In this document: positions 54,660 through 62,067 of the stretch, piece after piece
Layout: every line of letters starts with the position of its first letter
Position numbering within the stretch: the stretch's first letter is position 1
Origin: an uncultured Bacilli bacterium
Lineage (GTDB): Bacteria > Bacillota_I > Bacilli_A > RFN20 > CAG-826
NCBI GenBank assembly: GCA_934725985.1
Contig: CAKVCX010000002.1
Location: forward strand, 124,001 to 188,000
Length of the DNA stretch: 64,000 nt
Direction: 5' to 3'
Made by a program: the position numbers and the translations under genes
The notes under the pieces: generated by a model
What the model was told of the DNA's origin: nothing
The model's database searches: none
The model's input: only the letters and a program-made list of their open reading frames with translations

Positions 54660-54690
54660 TTGCAATTTTCGCGGGGGGGGGGGTTACAAT
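54660..54690 (+). promoter_or_regulatory. putative phase-variable promoter with poly-G spacer
   Basis: TTGCAA (54660-54665) and TACAAT (54685-54690) are separated by 19 bases that contain 11 consecutive G. Sigma-70 promoters work best with 17 bases, so loss of one or two G should switch the promoter up and gain should switch it down, as in the poly-G/C promoters of Neisseria surface genes. It drives the 54723-59295 operon. Confidence 0.72.
54673..54683 (+). repeat. homopolymer tract of 11 G
   Basis: Eleven G in a row, in otherwise very AT-rich DNA. I noticed no comparable G or C run elsewhere in the window. Confidence 0.97.
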
Positions 54691-54704
54691 GTCAGGCTAA
54701 AAAT

Positions 54705-54720
54705 GGAGGATTAAATGTAA
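54705..54720 (+). promoter_or_regulatory. ribosome site followed by an AUG-UAA start-stop element
   Basis: GGAGG (54705-54709) is followed after 5 bases by ATG TAA (54715-54720), an ideal start site with an immediate stop. The true ATG of the secreted protein follows 2 bases later at 54723, 13 bases from the GGAGG, further than usual. Ribosomes may have to terminate and reinitiate, or skip the first AUG. Confidence 0.55.
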
Positions 54721-54722
54721 AA

Positions 54723-55406
54723 ATGAAAAAGTTTTTAGTATCGGTTATAGTTCCATCTGCTGCTGCGATTGCGCTTGTTGGATCTGGATTTTCTGTTTGG
54801 TATTTTGGTAATAATCAAGTCAGTTCAACAAATACTTTAAACGTGGAAGTCAAAAATGTTTTAAAGATTGGTTCTTTAAGCGGCGGAAGCGACGGAAAAT
54901 TAACTTTTGATCAAACTAGTGACGGTAGAAAAGCTGCCATGAATAATGTCACTGATGATCTTTCTTCAATCGAAGCCACCGGTTTGACTTTTACTCTTAA
55001 TAATGAAGGGAATAAAACGGTTTCTTATACTAGCCCAACTGATGGAGTTGATAATGGCACTTTTGGGACTGACGAAGTTAGAGTCGAGATTAAGACAAAA
55101 ATAACTTTAAATGAAACGTTAGCTAAATATGTAACTATTGATACTACTAATGAAAACATGACTGGAACTGGTACTACTTTTACCTATACCTGGACTAGCA
55201 AATCATTAGATTTATCTACTTTTGTTACTTTTAAATATGCTACCTATACCAATCAATATGATTCAGTGGTTGGCCATGCTAGTAGGACTAGCTTTACTTC
55301 TGCCGAACCTTTAAATGAAGAAGAATATAAGGCCATGAAAACCGAAGTTACTGGCATTGCAGGCAATGCGATAACTTTTGAAACTACTGCTACTTTAGTT
55401 AAGTAA
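54723..55406 (+). CDS. secreted protein with SipW-type N-terminus, possible fibre or coat subunit
   Basis: 227 residues. A basic start and hydrophobic core end in LVGSGFSVWYFGNN, the same position and character as the ...FAxF-N-D- signal ends of TasA/camelysin proteins cleaved by SipW. The mature chain is Thr/Ser/Asn-rich and beta-strand-like, without Cys or a membrane anchor. I infer an exported, perhaps polymerising, surface protein; no family match beyond the N-terminus is claimed. The signal-peptidase gene follows after 28 bases. Expression would depend on the poly-G promoter. Start chosen at the ATG in front of KKFLVSVIVP; further upstream in-frame sequence crosses the promoter. Confidence 0.75.
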   Translation: MKKFLVSVIVPSAAAIALVGSGFSVWYFGNNQVSSTNTLNVEVKNVLKIGSLSGGSDGKLTFDQTSDGRKAAMNNVTDDLSSIEATGLTFTLNNEGNKTVSYTSPTDGVDNGTFGTDEVRVEIKTKITLNETLAKYVTIDTTNENMTGTGTTFTYTWTSKSLDLSTFVTFKYATYTNQYDSVVGHASRTSFTSAEPLNEEEYKAMKTEVTGIAGNAITFETTATLVK

Positions 55407-55434
55407 TTATTTTAAATTTGGGGAGGAAAGCTTA

Positions 55435-56658
55435 ATGATTCTACTTGGAATCGCGACTGGGATATATATAGTTTGTCTTATTGTAATATTATGTTTCGGT
55501 TTTGCTTTCCTCTTTCTTTCTTTTTGCTATTTTAAATCAAAAAAGAAGCTTTTTTCTAAAGGCTTTGAAGATGAAGAGATCAAAAAGGAAATAGAAAAAG
55601 ATTATCCAAAAATAATCAAAAAGAAGAAAAATAGGTCTATTTCTGATTTTATTAAACGCAAAGAAAAAGGAACGAAAAGTTCTTTTTTGATTTATGATAT
55701 CCTAGTTTCTGCTGTTTATGGATTCCTTATTATTTTAGTTTGTTTCGGATTAAGTCCTACTATTTCTACCGAGCATATTTTTGTTTTTGATAAGGCGATG
55801 ATGATAATTGAAACCTCATCAATGGAAACCATCTCGCCGAATAATGTATATTTAAAAGAAAACGATTTAGATAAAGACGAACATAGAATTAATCATTATT
55901 CATTTGTCTGCATTAATAAAACCACCCCGGAGCAAATGAGACTCTATGATGTTTATGCTTTTAAAATGTATGATTTCGAGACTAAAAAAGATATCACCAT
56001 TGTTCATAGACTAATTGAAATAAAGGAAAAGGATGGAGAGACTTTATACACATTTAGAGGCGATTCCAATTCCTCTTCCTTGCTTTTAGAAAAAGAAATT
56101 ACTTTTGATAAAATTGTTGGTAGATTCAGTGGCTATAAAAATGAATTCTTGGGGTATCTAGTAGTTTATTTACGTTCTTCTATAGGCATTATTACAATTA
56201 CGACTACCTTTTTGCTTCTATTGATTTATTCTTCTTTGAACTCGAAGCTAGAAATAGAACATGATAAACGATATTTATTACTTTTTAACGAATATATTAA
56301 AAAAATAAATTCCAATTTTAAAAGTTTGATTTTCAATAAGATTGATGAACATGAATATTCTTATTCTTCCTTTTTAAATAAGGGAAAAATAAAGATAGAA
56401 GGTCTAGACATTCCTTTAACTAATTATGAAATTGTTTTAAGCAAGGCGAGTAAAAATGCCTTTGATATCGAAGGATATGTGGAAGAATTCGCTTTTAATA
56501 AGCAAGAGGCGTATTTATTGGACGAAACTTCCTCCATTAACTTTATTGGGGATGAAAACGTTAGCTACTCTTTGCTTTTAAAAAAAGAAATAGGTTATAA
56601 AAATAGTAGCCAAGCCATGTTGTTTTTATATACAAATGAAGGGAAAGAAAATGATTAG
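55435..56658 (+). CDS. SipW-like (ER-type) signal peptidase I with a C-terminal extension
   Basis: 407 residues. Two N-terminal helices (about 7-32 and 85-107) flank a basic cytoplasmic loop. The catalytic Ser129 is in ETSSMET; the second catalytic block is TIVHRLIEI with His191 in place of the bacterial Lys, then YTFRGDSN (Asp210), as in SipW and eukaryotic/archaeal signal peptidases (Ser-His type). A third helix (about 250-268) is followed by a roughly 135-residue cytoplasmic domain that ordinary SipW lacks. It should process the three neighbouring secreted proteins. Strong ribosome site GGGGAGG. Confidence 0.85.
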   Translation: MILLGIATGIYIVCLIVILCFGFAFLFLSFCYFKSKKKLFSKGFEDEEIKKEIEKDYPKIIKKKKNRSISDFIKRKEKGTKSSFLIYDILVSAVYGFLIILVCFGLSPTISTEHIFVFDKAMMIIETSSMETISPNNVYLKENDLDKDEHRINHYSFVCINKTTPEQMRLYDVYAFKMYDFETKKDITIVHRLIEIKEKDGETLYTFRGDSNSSSLLLEKEITFDKIVGRFSGYKNEFLGYLVVYLRSSIGIITITTTFLLLLIYSSLNSKLEIEHDKRYLLLFNEYIKKINSNFKSLIFNKIDEHEYSYSSFLNKGKIKIEGLDIPLTNYEIVLSKASKNAFDIEGYVEEFAFNKQEAYLLDETSSINFIGDENVSYSLLLKKEIGYKNSSQAMLFLYTNEGKEND

Positions 56659-57280
56659 GAAATACTCATTACTTTCTTTTTTTCTTCTAACAGGATTAGT
56701 GGTTGCTAGTTTTGGCACGGGCTTCTCTTTGTTTTATTTTGCGGAAAAAGAAAAGCAAATAACTAATAACAATACTATTGAAGTAAATAAGAAATATCCT
56801 AGTGAATTCGGGCATTTGAAAGTCTCTTTTTTCGATGATGAGGGGAAAGAAGAAACAAAACCATCCTTATTGATTGCCCAAAACGATATTGAAATGGCCG
56901 AATCCATTGAATTGGAATTCACTTTTTCTTCTAACTTTGAAGAAAATAGTTATGATTTTTCCTCTTTTTCTTATTCTTTTGTCTATGAAATAAATATTAA
57001 CGAAGAATTGAAAGATTATTTTCAGTTCGACTATCCATTTTCTACAACTTCTTCCTCAATTAAAGGATATTGGTACGGATCGGGTCCAGTTTTGAAAAAG
57101 GATTTAGCAGACGTAGTTAAATCCAATTTGAATGTTTCGATTACTTATAAAAGCGGCATGAATCCTACTAGCTATGATGATTTTAAACTTCTCTCTAGCA
57201 AAATAAATCACATCACTTCTCCCTATCTTACGTATTCGTTCTCTTTTATTCCGACTTTTATCGGGAGTAATTCAATATGA
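56651..57280 (+). CDS. second secreted protein with SipW-type N-terminus
   Basis: 209 residues. After the hydrophobic core the signal ends VASFGTGFSLFYFAEKE, parallel to the WYFG of the first gene. The mature part is acidic, beta-rich, without Cys; no recognised domain. ATG 56651 is chosen because AGGG lies seven bases before it; an ATG at 56636 would add five residues. The gene overlaps the signal-peptidase gene by 8 and the next by 4 bases, so all three are translationally coupled. Possibly an assembly or anchoring protein for the first gene's product. Confidence 0.72.
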   Translation: MIRKYSLLSFFLLTGLVVASFGTGFSLFYFAEKEKQITNNNTIEVNKKYPSEFGHLKVSFFDDEGKEETKPSLLIAQNDIEMAESIELEFTFSSNFEENSYDFSSFSYSFVYEININEELKDYFQFDYPFSTTSSSIKGYWYGSGPVLKKDLADVVKSNLNVSITYKSGMNPTSYDDFKLLSSKINHITSPYLTYSFSFIPTFIGSNSI

Positions 57281-59295
57281 AAAAGAAGTTTTATTTTGCT
57301 TTAATCGCTTTGTTTTTATTCCCTCTTGCTATTATAAAACAAGCCTATTCGATTTATAATTTTGGGCAGACAGGTAATGAGGTAGTTATTGAACAAAATG
57401 GCATTATTGACGATGTAAAGCCAAATTATATGCTCGATGAAAACATCTATACTGTCTATTTCTTTGCTCAAAAAGATATGGCTAGTTGGATTAACTCTTC
57501 TTCTTCTTTTTCCGAAGAAACCCTTGATTCTTTATTAGAAGAGCATTCCTCTTCCATAAGCGAGGAAAGTGGATATTGGGAGGATTTAGGCGATAGCCAA
57601 ACTGGCATTGCCAAAAATAAATTTAGCTATAAAAAATTAGAAATGGTCGATACTTCCATTTCGATTGAGCAATTTAATGGAATAGGTGAACCAACGACTA
57701 CTTCCAAAGATAAATATGGCTATCCAGTTTTATTCACCGGTTGGACTGCCGATGTTAATTCTGCCATAAATTATGGTTTTGCAACCCAAGGCAATTATAA
57801 CTACATCAGTGCTTTTGACGATTTGGGGAAAATAGATAAAAAAGACATAAATGGTTCCCCTAGTGATGATAAGGTTATTTTTATCTATCCTATTTATACA
57901 TCTGGAAAAAATTATAATGCTTCCAAACAAGAAACCGCGGTTAGGCTGCATAATGAAAAAGCCGTAACCATAACTACCAACAGTCGGACTGATACAATTT
58001 TTGATAGCGAACTATATTTTTCTCAAAAAGGGGAAGATAATTCTAGTTATTATTTTTATAATAATTTGACCGTTGGCAAAGACGATACCTATTATTTGGA
58101 TTTTGGCGTCTCTGTTTATTCTTCTTATAACTGGGGATGGTCAGGGACTTGGTGGAATTTCTATGATGGAAAAAATTCCAAGACCAATGTGGGGAATTGC
58201 AAAGCCTTGCTTTCAGGAAAAGCTACTAGCAATGCCGAAATCAAAGGCGAAGGCACCTATAATATTTATGTCTATGTTTTAAATAATAGTTATAATTCTT
58301 ATAATAGGAGTTCGGATTTTTCTTCTATAAATAGGTCTTCTAGACCTTTGGTTTATTATCAAGATCCTGACAATAGCTCTTATTCCGGCTCGATTACTTC
58401 TTTTTATGATACGAATTCTTTTAAAGCTTACGTAAAGGTAGAAAAAATCTATGATTTCGCTTTAATTGGCGCGAATAATCCGTTTTCTTTTTCTTCTGGC
58501 GCCGAATTCCATAGCTGCTTTAAAAATTTAGATGTTAACGATTCTTCTTTAAGCGGTCTTTGGAATATTTATATGATCGATAATGTCTATATAGATGGAG
58601 CTTTAAATCCTTCTTTTATGAGTTTCGGAAATTATTCGGTCAAACGGAACGTTTTTGGCGTTTTAACTTCTAGTAATGATATTTCTTCTTTTAAGATAGG
58701 AAAATTAAATTCAAGCTTCTTGAATTATCTAAAAAATGAAGAAGGGAAAACGTTCTATACGATTGATGATAACGATAATAACGGGGTCGTTTTTTCTAGC
58801 GATGTTACCGATTCGGATTTTTTGAATAAGGAAAATTTGCCTTGTGGATATCCTAATTCTACAAATGGCTACTTTTTTAATACCAAGACTAATCATGGAA
58901 ATTATTATAGTGTTGCTATTAAGGTTGATTTTAGTCAAGAAGATGGAAGCGTTAGCAATATTTCCATTGCTTTATCTCCGCATGTAATAGATTCCTATTT
59001 GATTTATATTTATAAAGAAGGGACCATTTTTTCTAAAACCGACGGTTTTATAAATATAGATGTAACGAGCTCCTCTTTTTATGGTTATATAGAAATCAAG
59101 GCTAATTCAAGTTTAGATAACGATAGTATCGTTTATATTAAGCAAAATGAAGATGGCACTAGCTATACAAAGTATAATTTTAGCAAGCTTTCGGAAAACT
59201 CTTATTGCTTGATTGATCATTTAAATAATAAGGAAATTGAAGTCGGAAAAATTATTAAAAGACATATTGTGTGTTATCTAAAATCAAAATCATAG
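57277..59295 (+). CDS. large secreted protein of the SipW-type operon
   Basis: 672 residues with a signal sequence ending KQAYSIYNFGQTG, again ending in an aromatic-N/Y-F-G motif like its two neighbours. The mature protein is rich in Ser, Asn, Tyr and Asp, with many short beta-strands and aromatic-rich stretches (WGWSGTWWNFYDGK), and has no C-terminal membrane helix. I do not recognise the family; a tip protein or adhesin of the surface structure encoded by this operon is plausible. Last gene of the operon; no perfect terminator, but an ATCTAGT/ACTAGAT hairpin follows at 59352-59372. Confidence 0.68.
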   Translation: MKKKFYFALIALFLFPLAIIKQAYSIYNFGQTGNEVVIEQNGIIDDVKPNYMLDENIYTVYFFAQKDMASWINSSSSFSEETLDSLLEEHSSSISEESGYWEDLGDSQTGIAKNKFSYKKLEMVDTSISIEQFNGIGEPTTTSKDKYGYPVLFTGWTADVNSAINYGFATQGNYNYISAFDDLGKIDKKDINGSPSDDKVIFIYPIYTSGKNYNASKQETAVRLHNEKAVTITTNSRTDTIFDSELYFSQKGEDNSSYYFYNNLTVGKDDTYYLDFGVSVYSSYNWGWSGTWWNFYDGKNSKTNVGNCKALLSGKATSNAEIKGEGTYNIYVYVLNNSYNSYNRSSDFSSINRSSRPLVYYQDPDNSSYSGSITSFYDTNSFKAYVKVEKIYDFALIGANNPFSFSSGAEFHSCFKNLDVNDSSLSGLWNIYMIDNVYIDGALNPSFMSFGNYSVKRNVFGVLTSSNDISSFKIGKLNSSFLNYLKNEEGKTFYTIDDNDNNGVVFSSDVTDSDFLNKENLPCGYPNSTNGYFFNTKTNHGNYYSVAIKVDFSQEDGSVSNISIALSPHVIDSYLIYIYKEGTIFSKTDGFINIDVTSSSFYGYIEIKANSSLDNDSIVYIKQNEDGTSYTKYNFSKLSENSYCLIDHLNNKEIEVGKIIKRHIVCYLKSKS

Positions 59296-59375
59296 GGACC
59301 TATATCTGAAAAATGTCTTTTCGAACTTATTGAAGGTTTTATATCTTTTTTATCTAGTAAATTAAACTAGATGTC

Positions 59376-59403
59376 TTGACATTTGTTACTAGGTTATTAT
59401 CAT
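59376..59403 (+). promoter_or_regulatory. promoter of the hemolysin III-like gene
   Basis: TTGACA at 59376-59381, a 16-base spacer and TATCAT at 59398-59403. The expected transcription start coincides with ATG 59411, so the message may be leaderless. Confidence 0.5.
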
Positions 59404-59410
59404 TAAAGGC

Positions 59411-60085
59411 ATGAAAGCAACTAAATTTAAACTTCCTCAATATACCTTAGCCCAAGAATTATGGAATTCTATTTCGCATGGATTAGGGGCTATATTTATG
59501 GCCATCGGTGGTGGGTTTTTAATTGAAAAGGCTTGCAAAGTATCAAATTGGGTTGGTATTTTTAGCTGTTCTATTTTTGTTTTTGGCGTTTTCTTGATGT
59601 TTTTAATGTCTTGCCTTTACCATAGTTTAGCTAAAAACAAGGGCAAGCAAGTCCTTAGGGTTCTAGACCATGATTTTGTTTATGCGGCTATTATGAGCAC
59701 TTACGTTCCTTATTGTTTGATAAGCTTAAGAAAGGTTCCTGACTCTTCTTTTCCTTGGGGATACCTAATTTTAGGAATTGTTTGGGCTGGATGCATTACA
59801 GGCATCAGTTTAAATTCTGTCAATATGAAAAAGTTCAATGTAGTTTCGATTACATTATACGTAGTATTAGGGTCAACTATTTGCATTGCTTTTTATCCAT
59901 TATCCTTATCGCTTTGTCCTGAAGGGATATTGTTGCTAGCTTTTGGCGGCGTTTGTTATTGGGTTGGCGCTATTTTATATGGACTTGGAGGAAAGAAAAA
60001 CCTATGGTTTCATACGGTTTTTCATTTCTTCGTTCTTTTTGGTGCGATTTTAATGTTCTTTTCGATTTATTTTTATGTTCTTTAA
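59411..60085 (+). CDS. hemolysin III (PAQR) family membrane protein
   Basis: 224 residues with seven helices. YTLAQELWNSISHGLGAIF, the metal-type histidines of SCLYHSL, RVLDHDFVY and the C-terminal WFHTVFHFFVLFGA identify the HlyIII/PAQR fold (conserved Ser/His/Asp residues of a zinc hydrolase-like site). Role in bacteria uncertain, possibly lipid amidase or stress-related. Converges on exonuclease III with a four-base TTAA overlap. Confidence 0.9.
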   Translation: MKATKFKLPQYTLAQELWNSISHGLGAIFMAIGGGFLIEKACKVSNWVGIFSCSIFVFGVFLMFLMSCLYHSLAKNKGKQVLRVLDHDFVYAAIMSTYVPYCLISLRKVPDSSFPWGYLILGIVWAGCITGISLNSVNMKKFNVVSITLYVVLGSTICIAFYPLSLSLCPEGILLLAFGGVCYWVGAILYGLGGKKNLWFHTVFHFFVLFGAILMFFSIYFYVL

Positions 60086-60849
60086 TCTTTTAAAATCAAT
60101 TCGATGGGGCAGTGGTCTGAGCCTAAAATATCAGTTAAGATTAAACTATCTTCAACTCTATCTATAAGCCTAGAAGAAACAAGAAAATAATCGATTCTCC
60201 ACCCGGCGTTTCTTTCTCTTGATTTAAAACGATAACTCCACCAGGAATATTTTATTTCTTCTTTGTGGAAATATCTAAAAGTATCTATAAAGCCTTTGCT
60301 TAGCAAAGAGGAGAACCAGCTTCTTTCCTCTTTTGTAAATCCGGCATTATGCTCATTTGCTTTTGGGTTTTTTATGTCTATTTCTTCATGGGCAACATTT
60401 AAATCCCCACAGTAAATAAGGGGCTTGGTTTTATCTAAAGTAGTTAGATATTTTGCCATTTTTTCTTCAAATTTTTCCCTAAAAGGAAGTCTTACCAATT
60501 CTTCTCCTGAATTGGGGACATAGGCTCCAACTATATAAAATGAAGGATATTCTAAAGTAATGACTCTACCTTCATCATCATATTCATTATTTGCTAGCCC
60601 ATAATGGATTGATAAAGGTTCTTGTTTTGTTAAAAATGCCACGCCAGAATATCCTTTCTTTTCTTTAGAAATAGTAAAATGACCTTTGTATTTGGTATTT
60701 AAAAATTGCTCATCTTGCCCAAAATCAAGATTTGAAAGCTTTGTTTCTTGTAAAAATATAATGTCGGCATCAAGTTTGTTTAAGGTTTCTTCTAATCCTT
60801 TTTTTAAAATGGCACGAATCCCATTTACGTTAAAGCTAATTATTTTCAT
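60082..60849 (-). CDS. xth: exodeoxyribonuclease III
   Basis: 255 residues, standard. SFNVNGIRAILKKG (Asn of the catalytic site), FLQETKL (Glu), YVPNSG, CGDLNVAHEEID (Asp-Asn) and the terminal SDHCPIEL (Asp-His) form the endonuclease/exonuclease/phosphatase site for Mg2+. It repairs apurinic sites and trims 3' ends. Follows folT by 12 bases on the same strand and may share its transcript. Confidence 0.96.
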   Translation of the reverse strand: MKIISFNVNGIRAILKKGLEETLNKLDADIIFLQETKLSNLDFGQDEQFLNTKYKGHFTISKEKKGYSGVAFLTKQEPLSIHYGLANNEYDDEGRVITLEYPSFYIVGAYVPNSGEELVRLPFREKFEEKMAKYLTTLDKTKPLIYCGDLNVAHEEIDIKNPKANEHNAGFTKEERSWFSSLLSKGFIDTFRYFHKEEIKYSWWSYRFKSRERNAGWRIDYFLVSSRLIDRVEDSLILTDILGSDHCPIELILKD

Positions 60850-60861
60850 TTTTTATCCTGA

Positions 60862-61398
60862 CTATTGCTTTGTTATTGATTTCAAGGCTTTATAAAGAGG
60901 CAAGCAACATAAACCTGTTATTAAACAAGTCAAAAAGCCTAATCCTATTCTAGATAGCAATTCTAGAATAAGGAAAGTATAGCTATATCCAATTATTAAT
61001 GCATCTAGATATAAGGCTAATGTGTTTGCCATAGTAGTAACAAAAGAAGCAAGTATCAAAACTAAGAAATATATTGATGTATTATCGATTAGATCTTTTT
61101 CTTTTCTTTTATATAAAGATGCAAATATGCCAACTATTAAGCCTCTTAAGGCGGGAGCAATTATCCAAATTGGCGTAGTTAAAGTAATTCCATATGTCCT
61201 AAATTGGTTTAGTGTAGCTCCTAATAAGCCAACAATGGCTCCATCAAGTGGACCATATAGCAATGATGTTAATATAATGGCTAAAGAACTTAGCCCAATT
61301 TTTAAATTTCCAACGCTGAAGGAAAGAAAAGTCAAAATGACATAGACTCCAGCAAGCATTCCATCGTTAACGATGCGTCTAATTGTTAATTTTCCCAT
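60862..61398 (-). CDS. folT: folate ECF transporter S component
   Basis: 178 residues with six helices; N-terminus NDGMLAGVYVILTFLSFSVGNLKIGLSSL and the PLDGAIVGLLGATLNQF block are typical of S components of energy-coupling-factor importers. The THF riboswitch directly upstream assigns it to folate. It would use the general EcfT/A/A' module, which is not in the window. An AAGGG ribosome site lies before ATG 61398. Confidence 0.9.
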   Translation of the reverse strand: MGKLTIRRIVNDGMLAGVYVILTFLSFSVGNLKIGLSSLAIILTSLLYGPLDGAIVGLLGATLNQFRTYGITLTTPIWIIAPALRGLIVGIFASLYKRKEKDLIDNTSIYFLVLILASFVTTMANTLALYLDALIIGYSYTFLILELLSRIGLGFLTCLITGLCCLPLYKALKSITKQ

Positions 61399-61438
61399 AG
61401 GTCATCCCTTCTGGGAGGCAGATAAAGAAAGTTTTAGT

Positions 61439-61531
61439 CCATGCGGCTGCGACTAGATACCGCGAGTTATTCTCTTCGTCTATTGGCAACCTCCCATCCA
61501 ATAGCACTTGACGCATCTAGCCTACTCATGG
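61439..61531 (-). promoter_or_regulatory. tetrahydrofolate (THF) riboswitch
   Basis: Closing stem CCATG/CATGG. Reading on the minus strand it contains GAGTAG, GCGTCAAGTG, GGATGGGAGG, GACGAAG, CTCGCGGTATCTAG and TCGCAGCCGC, in the order of the THF class, with paired CTAGAT/ATCTAG and CTATTGG/CCAATAG arms. A TATAAT at 61551-61546 supplies the promoter. Between riboswitch and ribosome site a CCTCCC could pair with GGGAGG of the aptamer or with the AAGGG, giving a translational switch. Confidence 0.93.
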
Positions 61532-61633
61532 CTTTCTTCTTCGTTATTATATATTTTTATGTCCATTATTAAAATTATGGATCTCTATATTTGGAATTTT
61601 CTTTAGTTAAAATGAAAGATTTGACATCTTTTT

Positions 61634-61666
61634 TAAATAAAAAAATCCCTGATTTTTATATCAGGG
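61634..61666 (-). terminator. intrinsic terminator of the 48-residue peptide gene
   Basis: On the minus strand CCCTGAT, a six-base AT loop, ATCAGGG and a run of T (A-rich plus strand 61634-61645). Confidence 0.9.
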
Positions 61667-61690
61667 AGGATAAGAGAATGAAGGTAGAAA

Positions 61691-61837
61691 TTATAATATA
61701 TATGAAGCTATTCCAACGTTAACGAAATTTAATTCATCGCTATTGTCATCGTTTTTAATTTCTTCCTCTTCGTCTTCAAACAAAGGTCCTTTGGTTGCGA
61801 TTTCTCTTAATTTTTCAGTGTAAGACATTTCACTCAT
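61691..61837 (-). CDS. small acidic peptide (48 residues) of unknown function
   Basis: ATG 61837 follows a perfect AGGAGG at optimal spacing (7 bases). The product starts MSEMSYTEKLREIATKGPLF, has a strongly acidic middle with two runs of Asp/Glu, and ends in a hydrophobic VGIASYIL. No signal peptide, Cys or known motif. The gene has its own promoter, three operators and a terminator, so it is a real monocistronic gene. A RiPP-like precursor, a signalling peptide or a small regulator are possibilities; none is shown. Confidence 0.75.
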   Translation of the reverse strand: MSEMSYTEKLREIATKGPLFEDEEEEIKNDDNSDELNFVNVGIASYIL

Positions 61838-61891
61838 TTTTTTATCCTCCTATTAGTTTTTATTTTTGCCTTAATTTCTTAAAGCAACATT

Positions 61892-61919
61892 AATATAATC
61901 GGCTTTTTTCTTAGTTCAA
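61892..61919 (-). promoter_or_regulatory. promoter of the 48-residue peptide gene
   Basis: On the minus strand TTGAAC (61919-61914), a 16-base spacer and TATATT (61897-61892), about 47 bases upstream of the ribosome site. Confidence 0.75.
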
Positions 61920-61931
61920 GGGTTTTAAAAA

Positions 61932-61970
61932 TGTAAACGGTTTCTGTAAACGCTTACTGAAAACGCTTTC
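61932..61970. repeat. three head-to-tail 13-bp CcpA/LacI-type operators
   Basis: TGTAAACGGTTTC, TGTAAACGCTTAC and TGAAAACGCTTTC follow each other without a gap at 61932, 61945 and 61958. Each is a near-palindrome with the CG centre of cre-type sites; the last with its flanking A matches TGAAANCGNTTTCA. They lie just upstream of the -35 of the peptide gene (centres about 53, 66 and 79 bases before the predicted start), a position more typical of activation than of roadblock repression. Confidence 0.85.
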
Positions 61971-61973
61971 ATT

Positions 61974-61994
61974 AAAAAAGCCCAATAAATGGGC
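61974..61994 (-). terminator. intrinsic terminator of the surface endonuclease gene
   Basis: GCCCA (61994 side), five-base loop, TGGGC and six T on the minus strand; T-rich on the other side too, so it may work in both directions. Confidence 0.78.
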
Positions 61995-62067
61995 ATTTTT
62001 CTTTTTAAAATTTTTTAATAATTTTTGTTTTCAAATTATAGTTTTCACATATTTTCATTAATTTTCA

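Noticed and set aside
54642..54722. Coding sequence extended upstream through the poly-G tract
   Set aside because: The frame is open there, but it would make glycine repeats over a promoter-like sequence and lacks a ribosome site; the signal peptide starts properly at 54723.
59352..59372. ATCTAGT/ACTAGAT hairpin as a full terminator of the SipW-type operon
   Set aside because: The stem is short and AT-rich and is followed by GTCTTGAC instead of a T run; it may end transcription weakly, but it is not listed as a terminator.
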